Shown in pieces: positions 12,298-23,640 of a stretch of DNA of 64,000 nucleotides (its first letter is position 1; every line of letters starts with the position of its first letter). The stretch covers positions 98,706,914 through 98,770,913 of the forward strand of contig NC_059471.1 of assembly GCF_018139145.2 (NCBI RefSeq), read 5' to 3'. Source of the DNA: Gymnogyps californianus. Taxonomy: Eukaryota; Chordata; Aves; Accipitriformes; Cathartidae. The notes below the pieces were generated by a model that was given only the letters and a program-made list of their open reading frames with translations, was not told the DNA's origin and did no database searches. The translations under genes and the position numbers were made by a program.

Positions 12298-13342
12298 TGT
12301 CACAGGCAAAATGTCTCTACTCAAGGAATTTCACATAATTTATTGCCATTTAATATAAGTCATTAACTACTGGTTCAGACATTGAGAAAAGATGGGAAGA
12401 CAAACAATTAAACAATCACTTAGGGAAACACTTTTCCTCCCCTTCCACAGGATAAACTTCAGCCCAGCACCTCTCCTCCCTCTTCCTAGTCTCTACATCT
12501 CGTCCCTGCATGCTACAGCAAGTCCCCACTGACTCCTTTGGGCAGGCGATGGGCAGCACAGGAGGTTGGGTCAGTGTGTAATGGTTTCTTTCTGCTAATA
12601 CTTGCTTCTTGCTCCTTTCCTCTACTGCTCCTTGATTCTCTCTGCTCTGGCCTGGGATCCTCCATGAGCCATCATTCCTTTGGGGATGCCCCTGCTCTGG
12701 CATGACTTATCTGCAAGCTGCCATACGTTGGGGCTGTCCCTGCCACAGAGGGTGTTGCTCATGGACGGCAGTCACTGAGGGTTGTCCCTACCCGGTGTGG
12801 GTCACCCACAGCCACAGGCCCTCTTCGGTGTCCTCACCGTAGTGTGAGTCGCCCATAGCCACAGTCTCTTTGGCGTGTCACTGCTCCAGCATGGCTCACC
12901 CATAGCCACATTCTCTCCAGGGTGTCCCTGCCCCAGTGTCGGTCACCCATGGGCTGCAGTCCTTCAGAGGGAAACTTCTTCTGGCAGGGAGTGCCTCCTT
13001 CCAGGAGTGCGTCTCCAGCTGTGTCACCAGCAGCATCTTCCATGTGTCCTCTCCCCTTCCATTCCTCCAAATCTGTCTCTTTACTTTCTCTTCATGGGTC
13101 TTCTTTGGTGTGTCCTCCTGTGTCTCCTGCCCCCAGCGCTTGCTACCATTTCTTAAATATGTCTGAGCAGAGGAGCCATGTGCGCCTCTGACTGGTTGAA
13201 ATTTTGAGGTATGGGTTGTTTTCATGTTTCAGAGCTGTCTGGACATGGCTGTGATCAGCCCAGGGCAGTTCATGGCCTCCTCCCACACAGGTCACGCCTG
13301 CGGTCCTCTGCTACCCAAACCCTGCCGGCTATGCCCAGTACA
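12298..13342 (-). mobile_element. Solo LTR of an avian endogenous retrovirus, GC-rich family
   Basis: The block is bounded by TG...CA (TGTCACAGG at the left, CCCAGTACA at the right) and flanked by a perfect 5-bp duplication, AGTAT, at 12293-12297 and 13343-13347. Its text matches, from memory, a GC-rich LTR common in bird genomes. Three features suggest the minus strand is sense: AATAAA on that strand at 12344-12339, about 40 bp before the LTR 3' end; a TATTTAA-type box near 13153-13160; and the terminal TGTACTGGGC. An internal array of five units of 45-50 bp lies at 12733-12970. No internal retroviral genes adjoin it, so this is a solo LTR left by recombination. The 5-bp duplication fits ERVL/class III better than ERVK, but the class is uncertain. 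Confidence 0.85.
12733..12970. repeat. GC-rich minisatellite inside the LTR, five units of 45-50 bp
   Basis: Approximate units begin at 12733, 12781, 12828, 12873 and 12921. Each has the shape GTGTCC..., then GGGTCACCCATAGCCACAG or a variant, then a CTCT-rich tail. The units differ at many positions, so the array is old or was already diverged in the parent LTR. Copy number in this array probably varies between insertions. Confidence 0.8.
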
Positions 13343-13347
13343 AGTAT
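13343..13347. repeat. Target-site duplication AGTAT, right copy
   Basis: This is the right-hand partner of 12293-12297. The pair frames the solo LTR exactly at its TG and CA ends. Confidence 0.8.
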
Positions 13348-14667
13348 TCCCAGTGGGGCGTGAAGAATGTCGTAGCTTACCCTCCAGGTGCCTATAAAAC
13401 ACAGAAAGCTTTACACAGCTCTGTTATCCAGAAAGAAATAGTCAATGCAGCACTGGAAAAAAAAAAAAAAAGGAAACAAAGAAAGAAAGAAAAAAGTTTT
13501 TTCTAAAAGATTTCTCCAGCTTGTGTATTTTCTTTCAGATTACTTATTTATTTTGAGGAACCAAAATGTTTGCTGACAGAGGCATAAGACCTTTTATAGG
13601 CTAAAATAACAGCAATCTATCTCCTGCTGTAACTCTCTGGCAGCTACTAAATCAATGACAATAAAACATCAATGGTTAACACTGTACAGTTTATTCTGAA
13701 AAAAATTAAACTATGGGGGTGCTTGTTGTGATTCTATAGTTACACACAGAAGGGAATTTGGTCTAAAACTGGGCATTTGGCATCTGCATTATGTAGAAAA
13801 ACATGGCATCTCAAACCAACACTGTTAGAGCCAGACCAATAAATAAATGTAGGGGCTGAAGGGCAAAATTCCTGACTTTGGCACTGTTTTCCTGTTTGAC
13901 CTTGAGAAATCACTTTAATCTTTGATGAAGGCAGAGCTGCTGGTATTTTCCCACTGGTAAAATGAGAATAGCATCAGTTTTTGATCAGTTATTTGAGGGT
14001 CCCTGACGGAAGGCACTAAGCAAGTATTGATTATAGCAGTTGTGTTATAAATGTTGGCTGGAGCAGAATTCAGTTCATAGTTTTCCCACAGGAACAGGAG
14101 AGTCAGCATTGTGAGAGAACTTGCACATGATGTAAAGTAACTTGGTTTTCTAGTTCGATTGATATAGATTGCTTACAGATAAATCCTTGTTTGGAATGAA
14201 ATGATACAGCATTTGCTTGGTTGGTTTTTTTGCTATTAAAGTTACTTAGTAGTAAATATTAATCTTTGCAGTATTCCTTAAAAGGACAGAAAGTACTAGT
14301 AAAATATTACATCTGTTTGGAATGCATTTTAAACAGAGGATTATTTATTGTTTAAAAGAGAAGTATGTATACGTTTTCTGAAACAAGACTATTTAAACAC
14401 AAGACAGAAATTTGCCAACAAAGGAAGGAGAAGTGATTAAAAAAAAGTCTCAGAATTAAAAATGAACAATGTTGCTTATTTAGAAGAGGGAGCTGTAACA
14501 TGTGCTGCAGAATTTGTTTATGTTCAGAAAACACATTGATGATGAGGTGCAGAGTGATGTACAATAGGCAGTGTGACTGTAGGAGCAAGTTCACTCATTA
14601 AGATTAGGGTTCATTTGCTGTGGTCAGTTTACACAATGTAAATGACATAGGTGTCAACTGAAGGATA
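13348..14667. other. Non-coding interval, A-rich patch
   Basis: No gene is seen. A 15-base A-run followed by GAAA-type low complexity lies at about 13457-13494. The rest is AT-rich single-copy sequence. Confidence 0.55.
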
Positions 14668-16365
14668 GTGATAGAGTCGAAGGGACCTCCAGAGGTCATC
14701 TAGTCCATTCCCCTAAAGAGGATCAAGTAGACCTATATGATTTCTGACAGATGTTTCTCTAACATATTCCTAGACCTCTAGTGATGGAGAGACAGCCTCA
14801 GCAGGAAATCTACTTCACTGCTTCACTAGGCTTTCCAGTAAAATGTTTTTCCTGATGTTTAATCTTTCTTGCTGCAAATTAAACCTTCTCTGCTAGCTAC
14901 TATTTCCATGAAGAACAGATTATTCCCTTCCTCTTTGTGATAGCTTTCTATTTATTTGAAGATGGCTACCCTGTACGTTTTACTCTTTACTTTCAGCTGA
15001 ATATCCCAGTTCTGTCAGTGTTTCCTCCCCTCTCTGGACTCTTTTCTTCTAGTCCACACTTTCCTGGAGTGCAGTGCCCCAGCCCAGCTGTGTTCTTGCC
15101 AGCGCTGAACAGAATAAAAGGATCAATTCATGTCTCAAAAACCTTATTTCTGTTTCTATATCTCAGTATGACACTTGCCATTTTCACAACAATGTGATGC
15201 TGCTGACTCATGCTCGGTTTGTCATTGACTGTAACACCTACATCCTTCTTTGCAGAGCTGTTACCTAACCTGTTTCTCCCCATCCTGTATTTGCACAGTC
15301 TGTTGAGTGTAGGATATTGCAATTGCATCTGTTGAACTTTATTTTTTTTTCCCTATTTTGCTAGTTCACAAATACAATTTTGCATTCTATTCCCATGTGC
15401 CTCTAGTTTCTTCTAGCCTTATTCCATGGTTGTAGCTATTAATGAAAACACTGAACAGGACTGAATCTAGGGTACACATATGTAGACAGTTCCTTCTAGA
15501 CTGGGTTTTACAACTTGCTTGTGTAAATGGTATGTCAGACCATATCAAAAATCTTATTAAAGTCACAACAGAGGACATCTTCTGCCTCTCTTGTATTCAA
15601 AAGACTCCTTATCCTTTTATAGATAGAAATTAAACTGATTTAAAGTAAAAACCTTTTGGAAGCTTGCGAATATGTTCATTTGCTCCAGAATGTTTATAGG
15701 GGTGGCAGTTACAAAGACCAGTCTGCAGTTCCCTGTTTTTTCTGTTTTTCCCTTTTTAATGATGTGCACTGTTTTACACCATTGTAGCCTTCTACTGCCA
15801 CCTCACCTGTCCTCCTCCTGTCCTGAGAGATGACTGCTAGTGCTTTTGAGGTTGCTTGTGACAGTTCTGTAGAAATCCTAGGATGAAGTCCATCATGCCA
15901 AGCCAATTATGGTCTTCTTTCCTTCATAAGGGAAGGATCCTTGCTTCTCTCTTTTATTATGTCCTTTTGTTACTAATAGTGACAGGGTAGTTTACAGGGT
16001 ACACTTTTCTAGGGAAGACTTGATGCAAAAAGGGCATTAACTGTCGTGGTCTTCCCAGCATCACCTGTCAGTCACTTTCCCTGCCTGTTAAATAGCAGAG
16101 TAACACTTTCCTTGTTTATAGTGAACAAAGCTTTTCTCAGTCTCTTTCTTACTATTAATGTATTTATGGAATGATTCTTGTTACCCTCTATGTCTGCTGC
16201 TCATTGCTTCCTCCTTTATCCTTATGTGCTTATGTTATTCTTTTATACTTGTCCTTGGCAATCTGATTTAGTTTCCATCTATTGTGTTCCTCTGTCTCAT
16301 GTCTAACATCAATAAGCAGCTCATGATATATCTTAATTGGTCTATTATGCATGGTAGCAAATGAA
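14668..16365 (-). mobile_element. Ancient CR1/L3-like LINE, 3' 1.7 kb
   Basis: This is a highly diverged non-LTR retrotransposon read on the minus strand. The left edge resembles the reverse complement of a CR1 3' end (GTCGAAGGGACCTCCAGAGG, then CATCTAGTCCA). From about 15460 to 16360 the plus strand aligns by eye, with gaps, to the antisense of an amniote-wide CR1 reverse transcriptase region. Matching landmarks include AAAATCTTATTAAAGTCA near 15548, CAGTCTGCAGTTCCCTG near 15720, and TATTCTTTTATACTTGTCC near 16235. No frame is intact. The divergence implies an insertion older than modern birds. The edges are approximate. Confidence 0.75.
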
Positions 16366-19300
16366 GGATAAAGAGTTTCAGCTCTTGATAATTTTTGCCT
16401 AAATTGCTGCCATGCAATAAGTGTCAGTTACTGTGAACCTTTATCATTCATCATTTTGGGAGATTTGACAAGGTGAATGTTCAGGACTCACTTTTCTCCC
16501 CTCACATTCCCTCTCATTGCAGAATAATAACAAATGCCTATCAAAAAGTTCCTTGATATGTTTAGAAGTAGGGTGACCTATGGTTTAGTCTACTGTTCTG
16601 CAGAGATACACCCCTGCTAGTGCTCTGTGTCCAAAGAGAGACCAAATGTGCTATTTATACCACATATCTTACTGTCCAGTGGTTCATAATTAAGACAATA
16701 CAAATGACTAATAACAACACTAATACAATCCAAGAGCTGACTTCAGTTTGTAGTTCAGTTTTAGATCCATATTTGAACTGCCAAGGTTCAGTGTGGCAAG
16801 ATGATCTGCAATGGTTTAATGCTAATGACGATGATCTGCAACTCCCACTGAGGTGAGCATAGTGGCTTATATTAAGTGCTGTAATTCAGCATCTCATTGT
16901 ATATGAAAATAAAAGAGATATTAATGCATTTGTTCCAAACATACTTGCGCATCAGTAAAGCGAAGGCACGGTGACAAGACAACTCTCTAAACCCAATTAG
17001 CTAAAGTGAATCCCAAAGATCTAGTCCTTTCTTGTCTGAGAAATGTCACCTAACTTTGTAACATGTGTTACCAGGAACCATACTGTTTGATCATGTCAAG
17101 AGCCTTCAAGGAACCAATGCTCAGATAACGTGGAGATACTCTGCCAGAAGACATGTGAAGGGAAATGCAAGGCAAGTTAAGAGAACTCATTTGTAGAGTT
17201 TTAAATTAATGCAACTCATCAAAATCATCTAAGAAAAATTCCTTTAAAATGAAAATAAAAAGAATATGACCTTAGATGACTAATTTCATTAGTTTGACTA
17301 ATGTTTGTTGAGGATTTTGAAGATTTAAAGCACCATATGAGGCTAAGTATTCTTTTAGACTGCTGCAGGGTTGGATAAGTGATCTCACATTTCTCACCTG
17401 CCTACACTCTATGTTTCCACCCCCTCTGCTCACAATCTGGGTTTCGCTACTCTCTCTGGCCTAATGTCTCAGTATGTTCTGACTCCTCCTTCTCAGTGCC
17501 AAGACATACTGAGGAACAGGCTAGAAATAAAGGCAGAGGCAGATTCATGTTTACTTTGTACACATATTCAGACATTATGTAATTTCTATGGATCCTCATA
17601 TATACACGAAAAGACACATTTGTGGGGAAATGGAAATAGATATTAATTTTTAAGTTCAGTGTACATGATATTGAGCTGGAACCTGTGCTTGGATATTGTC
17701 TTGGAAGACGGTTAGTGCCCAAAGCAAAGACCGAAACAGTACTTTGTATAGAAGAGGAGGTTTGTAGCAGGGGTTTCCTGATGTTCCTGCACATTGTTGT
17801 TAAATAAGCAGGAGTATGCTGCTTGATACCTCTTAGTAGGTTCTCATTCTTGCAGAAAAAAAAAATCCTGCAAGGCCCCATAATTTGGCTAACTACTCAG
17901 GCCTAACATTGAATCCTTGGAGACATCATGAAGAGGCCTTCATTCTGCAGCAAACAGATTGGCACTGCGGTGATGATAATTGTAATTATCATGAGCATAA
18001 TAAATAAATGGCAATGCATTTTGCTAGCTTTAGGAGCTTGAGTAATCTGGCAAACAGCTTGCTGCACTCTATCACACAATAATGATATTCACTGCCAGGC
18101 CAGGAAGTTTACCTAGGGGCTGTGACTCATGTTTGTTTAGAAAGGCACAGCATTAAAGGCCTGTGAATTACGTCTGTTGTGAAGAACACTGCATTTAAGT
18201 AATTACAAATGCAAAACTAAAACAAATCCACAAGACAAAAAAATGCTAATTGATCACACTGTTCCACACACTTTGTCTTTATTTTTCTTTATATAAGGTT
18301 TTGCCATTGGGGTGGATTTCTTGGGACTATTTAATTTCTGATGCATCGGTACTGTACATCTGCTGGCACATGTGTGTGACCTCCTGCCCTTCCTAGAGCA
18401 GCTGCACGTCTCCCCCTTCACTGCCCTCCCTGTTGGAACACGCTGGGGAGTGGAAGTGCTAAGGGAACCCAGGAAGAGGTGGGATGCTGGGTGGAAAATT
18501 CCTGGTCAACACCGGGAGCAAATCTTTCAGATGTCTTCTCTTGCCATCCGTAAAAACCCCTGTTTAACAGTCCTCAGGATTCATACTAGACCATGCAAGA
18601 GCGGGGCTGGAGGACTAGTCCAGGGACTTGGCTAGAGTGTTGCTCCAGGTGCAGAGCCTGCCATAGACCCTGTGCCCTGAGCCCTTGCTCAAGTTGCAGC
18701 TGAGTGGTGGGTCACAGACCAGGCCATCCGCTGGGCCTGCGTGTGACACAGGAAGGAGACTTCATCTTTGCTTTGGAAATGTGTGAAATACCAGCTGAGC
18801 TGCAGGGGAGTGTACAGGAAGAGCCAGCATTGCACGTCTCTATTAAATGCATGATGCTCCAAGTATCCGTAGAAGCATTTTTGTGGAGCCGGTATAAAGC
18901 CATTTCCTACCAACAAAGTGCTTCTATTATGGAGATAGTTTTTGTCAACAGAACCCCGGATCACTTCCTACAGTGTACCCTCACCCCCACCCCTGCTTCC
19001 CTCCAGAAGCCTTTATTTCCAAGAAATACAACTATGCCAGTTTAATTGTGACAGCCTCCGTGGGTTTGGTCGCGGTCACAGGCCAATTTTCATCGCCTCC
19101 TCACCAATGTGGTTGCAGCAGCAGCCATCTTACAGCCTGGCATGAGGGACTTTCTCCAAAATCATGTAAGTTTGTGGTATAAGAGAAGTTCAATTTGCCA
19201 GGTCTGATCACAGCTCTTCATCAGCCACAGTGGGGCAGGTTTCCGAAGTGCAGACCTTTCACTGCTGCGGACGGTCCACAAACCTTCCACCTGCTCAGCA

Positions 19301-19392
19301 TAAAGGATCTTACATACCAAACCCTGTAATTTTGAAAATATGCAGCCTTTTATCTGTGAAGTCCTAATACTTTAAAATGAACAATAAGAGGA
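16366..19392. other. Non-coding interval with a candidate conserved block
   Basis: No gene is seen. The stretch 17930-18260 is AT-rich and repeat-free, with a homeodomain-type palindrome at 17973-17992, and reads like a conserved non-coding element. A GC-richer patch at 18370-19180 holds only short frames with no domain. Confidence 0.5.
17973..17992. promoter_or_regulatory. Palindrome with back-to-back TAAT cores
   Basis: The arms ATGATAATT and AATTATCAT are exact reverse complements separated by GT. They place two homeodomain cores (TAAT and ATTA) in inverted orientation, the arrangement bound by paired-class homeodomain dimers. The motif is seen directly; binding is inference. The A/T-rich unique sequence around it suggests an enhancer-type element, but conservation is untested. 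Confidence 0.35.
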
Positions 19393-19818
19393 AAATAGTC
19401 AAGGGACTAGAGCATCTATCATATGAGGAGAGGCTGGGAGAGATGGGACTGGAGAGTTCAGCCAGAAGAGAAGGTTTGGGGGGATCTTATCAATCAATAA
19501 ATACTTGATGGGAGGGGATGCAGACAGTGGAGCCAGGCTCTTGTCAGTGGTGCCCAGTGACAGGACAAGAGGCAATGGGCACAAATGAAAATGCATGAAA
19601 TTCCATCTGAACACAATAAAACACTTTTTCTGGTGAGGGTAGTCAAACACTGGCCAGGTTGCCCAGTGAGGCTGTGGAGTCTCCTTGGAGGTATTAAAAA
19701 CCTGACTGGACACAGTCCTGGGCAATCTTGTCTAGTTGACCCTGCTTGCACAGGGAGGTTGGACTAGGTGATCTCAAGAGGTCTCTTCCAATCTAAACAA
19801 TTCTGTGATTCTGTGAAA
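19393..19818 (+). mobile_element. CR1 LINE 3' end
   Basis: This is a plus-strand, 5'-truncated CR1 copy. It begins in the segment containing GGACTAGAGCATCT and GAGGAGAGGCTGGGAGAG, continues through a CACTGGCCAGGTTGCCCAGT-like block and GGTTGGACTAGGTGATCTC, and ends in AATTCTGTGATTCTGTG, two copies of the terminal octamer. All are classic CR1 3' landmarks. The open frames on its minus strand are antisense noise. Confidence 0.92.
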
Positions 19819-22689
19819 ATAGGAATAATTGCCTAAAATCTTCTGGAATGACTCATACTTTTGAGAGCGGTTTCCTGAGTGACTCAAGCCAACCTAAGTC
19901 CAGGCTGCTCACAGTCCTGTCCCACTCCCTGGTGCTGGGTATGTGTTTCTAGCAGTCTTTAAAGGCCATGAGAATTAGCACGATTCTAAGGCTTTTCAAC
20001 CTTTTGAGATCACTGTGCAGTGGCTTACTCTCATCATAGCATCACGGTTGCTCTGACTCTGGGAGCTAGCCACTGGGTGAGCCTGAATCTGGGGAATGCT
20101 GAGGCTTGCCCTGACCTGCTACTTGGACAGATAAAATACGTCATGGAAAGTAAGCTAATTTCTGGGGGTGTAGCAGGGAGAAGATGTTAGGGAGACATTA
20201 AACATGCATTTGTTTTTGTCTGAGAAATTAGAGAGGTTTATGTTTTTCTTTAAAGAGATATGTTATTATGGAAATGGTTTCCTCTGTTGTTTATCTCACC
20301 TGTTGGCAACTTCATCAGCTGCTAGCAAACAAAAGGTCACCTTTGTGCTCAGAGGACTTCCAGTGCCAGTGTTCTGCTATTTTCATGCTGTAACAAGTAC
20401 ATGAAGAGCCCTTAAAATAAGGTGCAAAACCTGAAAACACATTCATATCACAGATGGCTAGTTAGTCAAATATTATGAATGGTGTCTTAAGAGGAATGCT
20501 TTAGAATAGACTCTGATAACCAAGAGAAAAAATATAATTTTGAGTCTTTTTTTTTCTTTAAAAATTGCTCCCTGTAACATGTAGTATATAGGCCACTGAA
20601 AAGTTTAATTTCACTTTTGCTTCTGATCCTGCAAACAACTGGGCAGATGCTTAGCAGCTTTGCTAAACTGGGGCCAGAGCAAAGAATAAATTATAGCTCC
20701 AATAATTTTTTGTGTGCTGAGCTGCGGGTTTCAGTGGTGTGCTCCCTGGATCTGTGGCAGGTGAGCCATCATGGTGGTGCGATGCCTGATGCATGGGCTC
20801 GCTCCAGCAGCTTCTCCTCCCTGCTGTGTGCTCCTCCACTTCATGCCATGCCATCCAGCGTGCCTGGGGTTCAAGTGGTAAGGCTACTAGGTAGCCTCAT
20901 GACTTTGCACATAAACTGGGAGATTTATTTTTTATCAGCAAACCCTGTTACCTCTGCAAGCCTTCTAGTTTCTCACCCAAGTGTTGTTTAGAGTTACAGG
21001 CAACCTTTGCTATTGCCAAGCTTTTAGTCAAGATGAGTCAGGCTAAAATAGGCATTGAAGAGTAATGCATAAGACTTGGGAAAATAAGTTAAAAATCTTT
21101 CACATTTGCCTTCTAGCTTCTGAGTTATTCACAGCACATTTGTTAGGCGCTTCTCTGCTAACTTTGAGGCTAGAAATCGTTTTGAAAAACCAAGTAAGTT
21201 AAAGTAGTGATATGGTCGCTTGCCTCCAGGACTTGAAACGTGATGGAAAACACCAAGGCTAACCAGGGCAAGCTGAAAACTGCTGCTGATGCTGGGTGCC
21301 CCAAAAGTCAGTTGCAGCTCTACACAGTACCTCTGCCATTGTCAACAGCCTTCTAACAAGGAAGTGTTAGAAGAACAAGGCCATGTTAGAACAAGGCCAT
21401 GGCACAGTGACACCATTTCAGCTGTGTGACTTGTTCTTCTCCTGGGTCTTCTCCGTAATTTCTTGAGGTCTGAGGTGGGTTGTTCCTTTCCTGAATGAAG
21501 AAAAAGACTCAAAAATTTGCTTGCATTTTTTGTTCATTCACACAATATGCTATTATTGTTTTTCTACTGCATTTGAACAATTAACTTGGTGTCACATCTT
21601 CGGTCAGCATTAATTAGAAGATGTCCAGTATTTAGTATGTGTAGCCCTTCCATCTGTCAGAGAGGCTGGCATGAATATATAGGAATGCTTTCAGGAGCCT
21701 GATATGTTATTGCTGTGTATCATTCATGTGTGATATTCATTATGCATATTGCATTATCTATATAATACATCCTATTCATTTTGACTGTATGCATTTAATA
21801 TAACATATTTAGAAAGTTTTAAAGTTGCATACGTTAAGTATTGCAGTAACAGTAACCACTGAAATTGCACACAGCAATAATGAATCGTCTCTTGTAACCA
21901 AGGAATGCTATGAGCTTAAGTATAGTGAATGTGAAGTAATATGTACTAAAAGCAATAGTTCAAAAATACATTTCCAGTTTATAGGATGGTAGCTCAATAA
22001 TAATCCCTCCCACCGCCAATGGGATATGTTTTGATTCACAGTTCCATTATGGAAACTGCCTATTTCTCTGTCAAAGGCTTGGCTCAGAAGATTCACAGTT
22101 GATCCCAGTGAAAAACAGGTGATTGGATTTTACTCTCATTATCCTGCCTCTAGTTGTGTTGAAGTGTGCTTTAAAAATATGATTCTGGAAAAGGAGAAGG
22201 GAGAAAGGATGAAGTTTAAGACAACCCTTCAGCATCAGAAATCAGAAAGAGACTCCTTGGGCAGCAGGCTAGCCAGTATCTGCCTCTGAAGCAGTTGATG
22301 CTAGCCACTGTCAGAGCCAAGAGGCTGAAACAGGAGGGCTTTGGATCTCATCAAATATGACAGTTCTTTCTTGTAAAAGAATTATCAGAGGGGAAAAAAA
22401 AAACCCCAACCCTAATGCATTTGGGTAAATCAAACTTGGAGTGGAAAGAGTGCAGACTGGAGGAGAAGCCAGAGAAGGAAAGAAAGATTGGTGTGGGGAA
22501 GGGATTTAAGGAGGACAACTTTTCATAACCTGCTCATGTGAAAAAAAAAGGACAAATTCATGAAGAGAGAAGGAAGACAGCTGATAAATATGATGCATGC
22601 TAGTGTTTTTTGCTTTGTTGGCAAAACAAGAACTGGCTGAGACTTTTGATGAACATTCGCTGTTGACTTTTAGCGAGGAAGTTGCAAAG
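19819..22689. other. Non-coding interval, no gene seen
   Basis: This is AT-rich unique sequence. A small imperfect direct duplication containing ACAAGGCCAT sits at 21366-21400. No gene or named repeat is recognised. Confidence 0.55.
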
Positions 22690-23640
22690 TACTGGAAGAA
22701 GCTAATGATATGCTAATTTTTAGAAATTGTAATTGGTTTAACCCTAGAAACTTTAAACTGGCTCATTTGATATTGATTCCAAGAAGATTCCTGGAAAACC
22801 TTTTGCCTTACCTTGAGTGGGGCAAAAATTAAAATATGGTTGTGTAATGATGTCATTCAACACTACTTCCAGGTAGAATAAGTATTCTCCAACTTCATAG
22901 TTTTTAATAAAGCAAGAAGTCATTGATGTGATTTACTCTGATTTCTGAGAGGTATCTGAATGGCTCCTGCCTGCCCCTTTGATAAAAGAAAAATTACAGC
23001 AGTACAAAGGTAGCAGTAAGGTAGGTTAAAATCATCCTTGCTTATGGGCCATGCAAGTAATGCAGGTAATGAGGGTGTTAACATAAGGTTTCTCCAGGAA
23101 TCTGTTCTTGGTTCGGTGCTGCTTAGTATCTTCAGAGCTAATCACAATAAATCCCAGGTGATGACACAGACATAAATAAACGATAAAGAGAACGGGTTAC
23201 TGATACAGACTCGCCTTGATCTCTTGAGGAGGTGGCTTCATCTGAACAACATGCATTTTACTAATGTGACATTCCAGGGCACACATCCAGGGACAAAGAA
23301 AGGAGGTCTCACTTGTAAGATGGGGCAGTGCATTCCCAAGGCAGTAGATCTGCAAAGGAGGCAGAGGCAATAGCAGGTAATCAATCAAGCATGAGCTCCG
23401 GTGCAGCGGCATAGCTAAATAGCAATGAAAAAAGGAGGCAGGGGGCAGTACTTCTGATTATTAGTGAGATCACTCCGGGAATACCATCTGTTCGGGTGTC
23501 AACGCTTTAACAAAAGAATGTTGACAAGGTAGAGGCGATGAACCATGTGAGGGCTGCGCAATTTACCTTAGCAGAGAGGAAGGTGCAGCTCTCAAATATT
23601 AGTCAAGATAAGAAAAAAATCACATTTGAAGTATTAAATG
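22690..23640 (+). mobile_element. Ancient CR1/L3-like LINE, reverse transcriptase region
   Basis: This is a strongly decayed plus-strand LINE fragment. By eye it aligns with gaps to the amniote CR1/L3 ORF2: CATTGATGTGATTTACTCTG near 22921, then GGAATCTGTTCTTGG near 23096, then GATGACACA near 23160 (where the RT catalytic loop would be). These are followed by CAACATGCATTTTACTAATG near 23248 and AACATGAGCTCC-like sequence near 23388. The order matches the family. Frameshifts and stops are everywhere, so it is a fossil. It is the same age class as the copy at 14668-16365 but in the opposite orientation. Confidence 0.68.

Noticed and set aside
13291..13388. Apparent exon after CACACAG with an open frame (TPAVLCYPNPAGYAQYKYSQ)
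   Set aside because: It straddles the end of a solo LTR that finishes at 13342 with CAGTACA and an AGTAT duplication. The frame also mismatches the phase of the segment at 10121-10302.
19494..19751. Open frames on the minus strand in the 19.4-19.8 kb region
   Set aside because: They are antisense to a plus-strand CR1 3' end and carry no information of their own.
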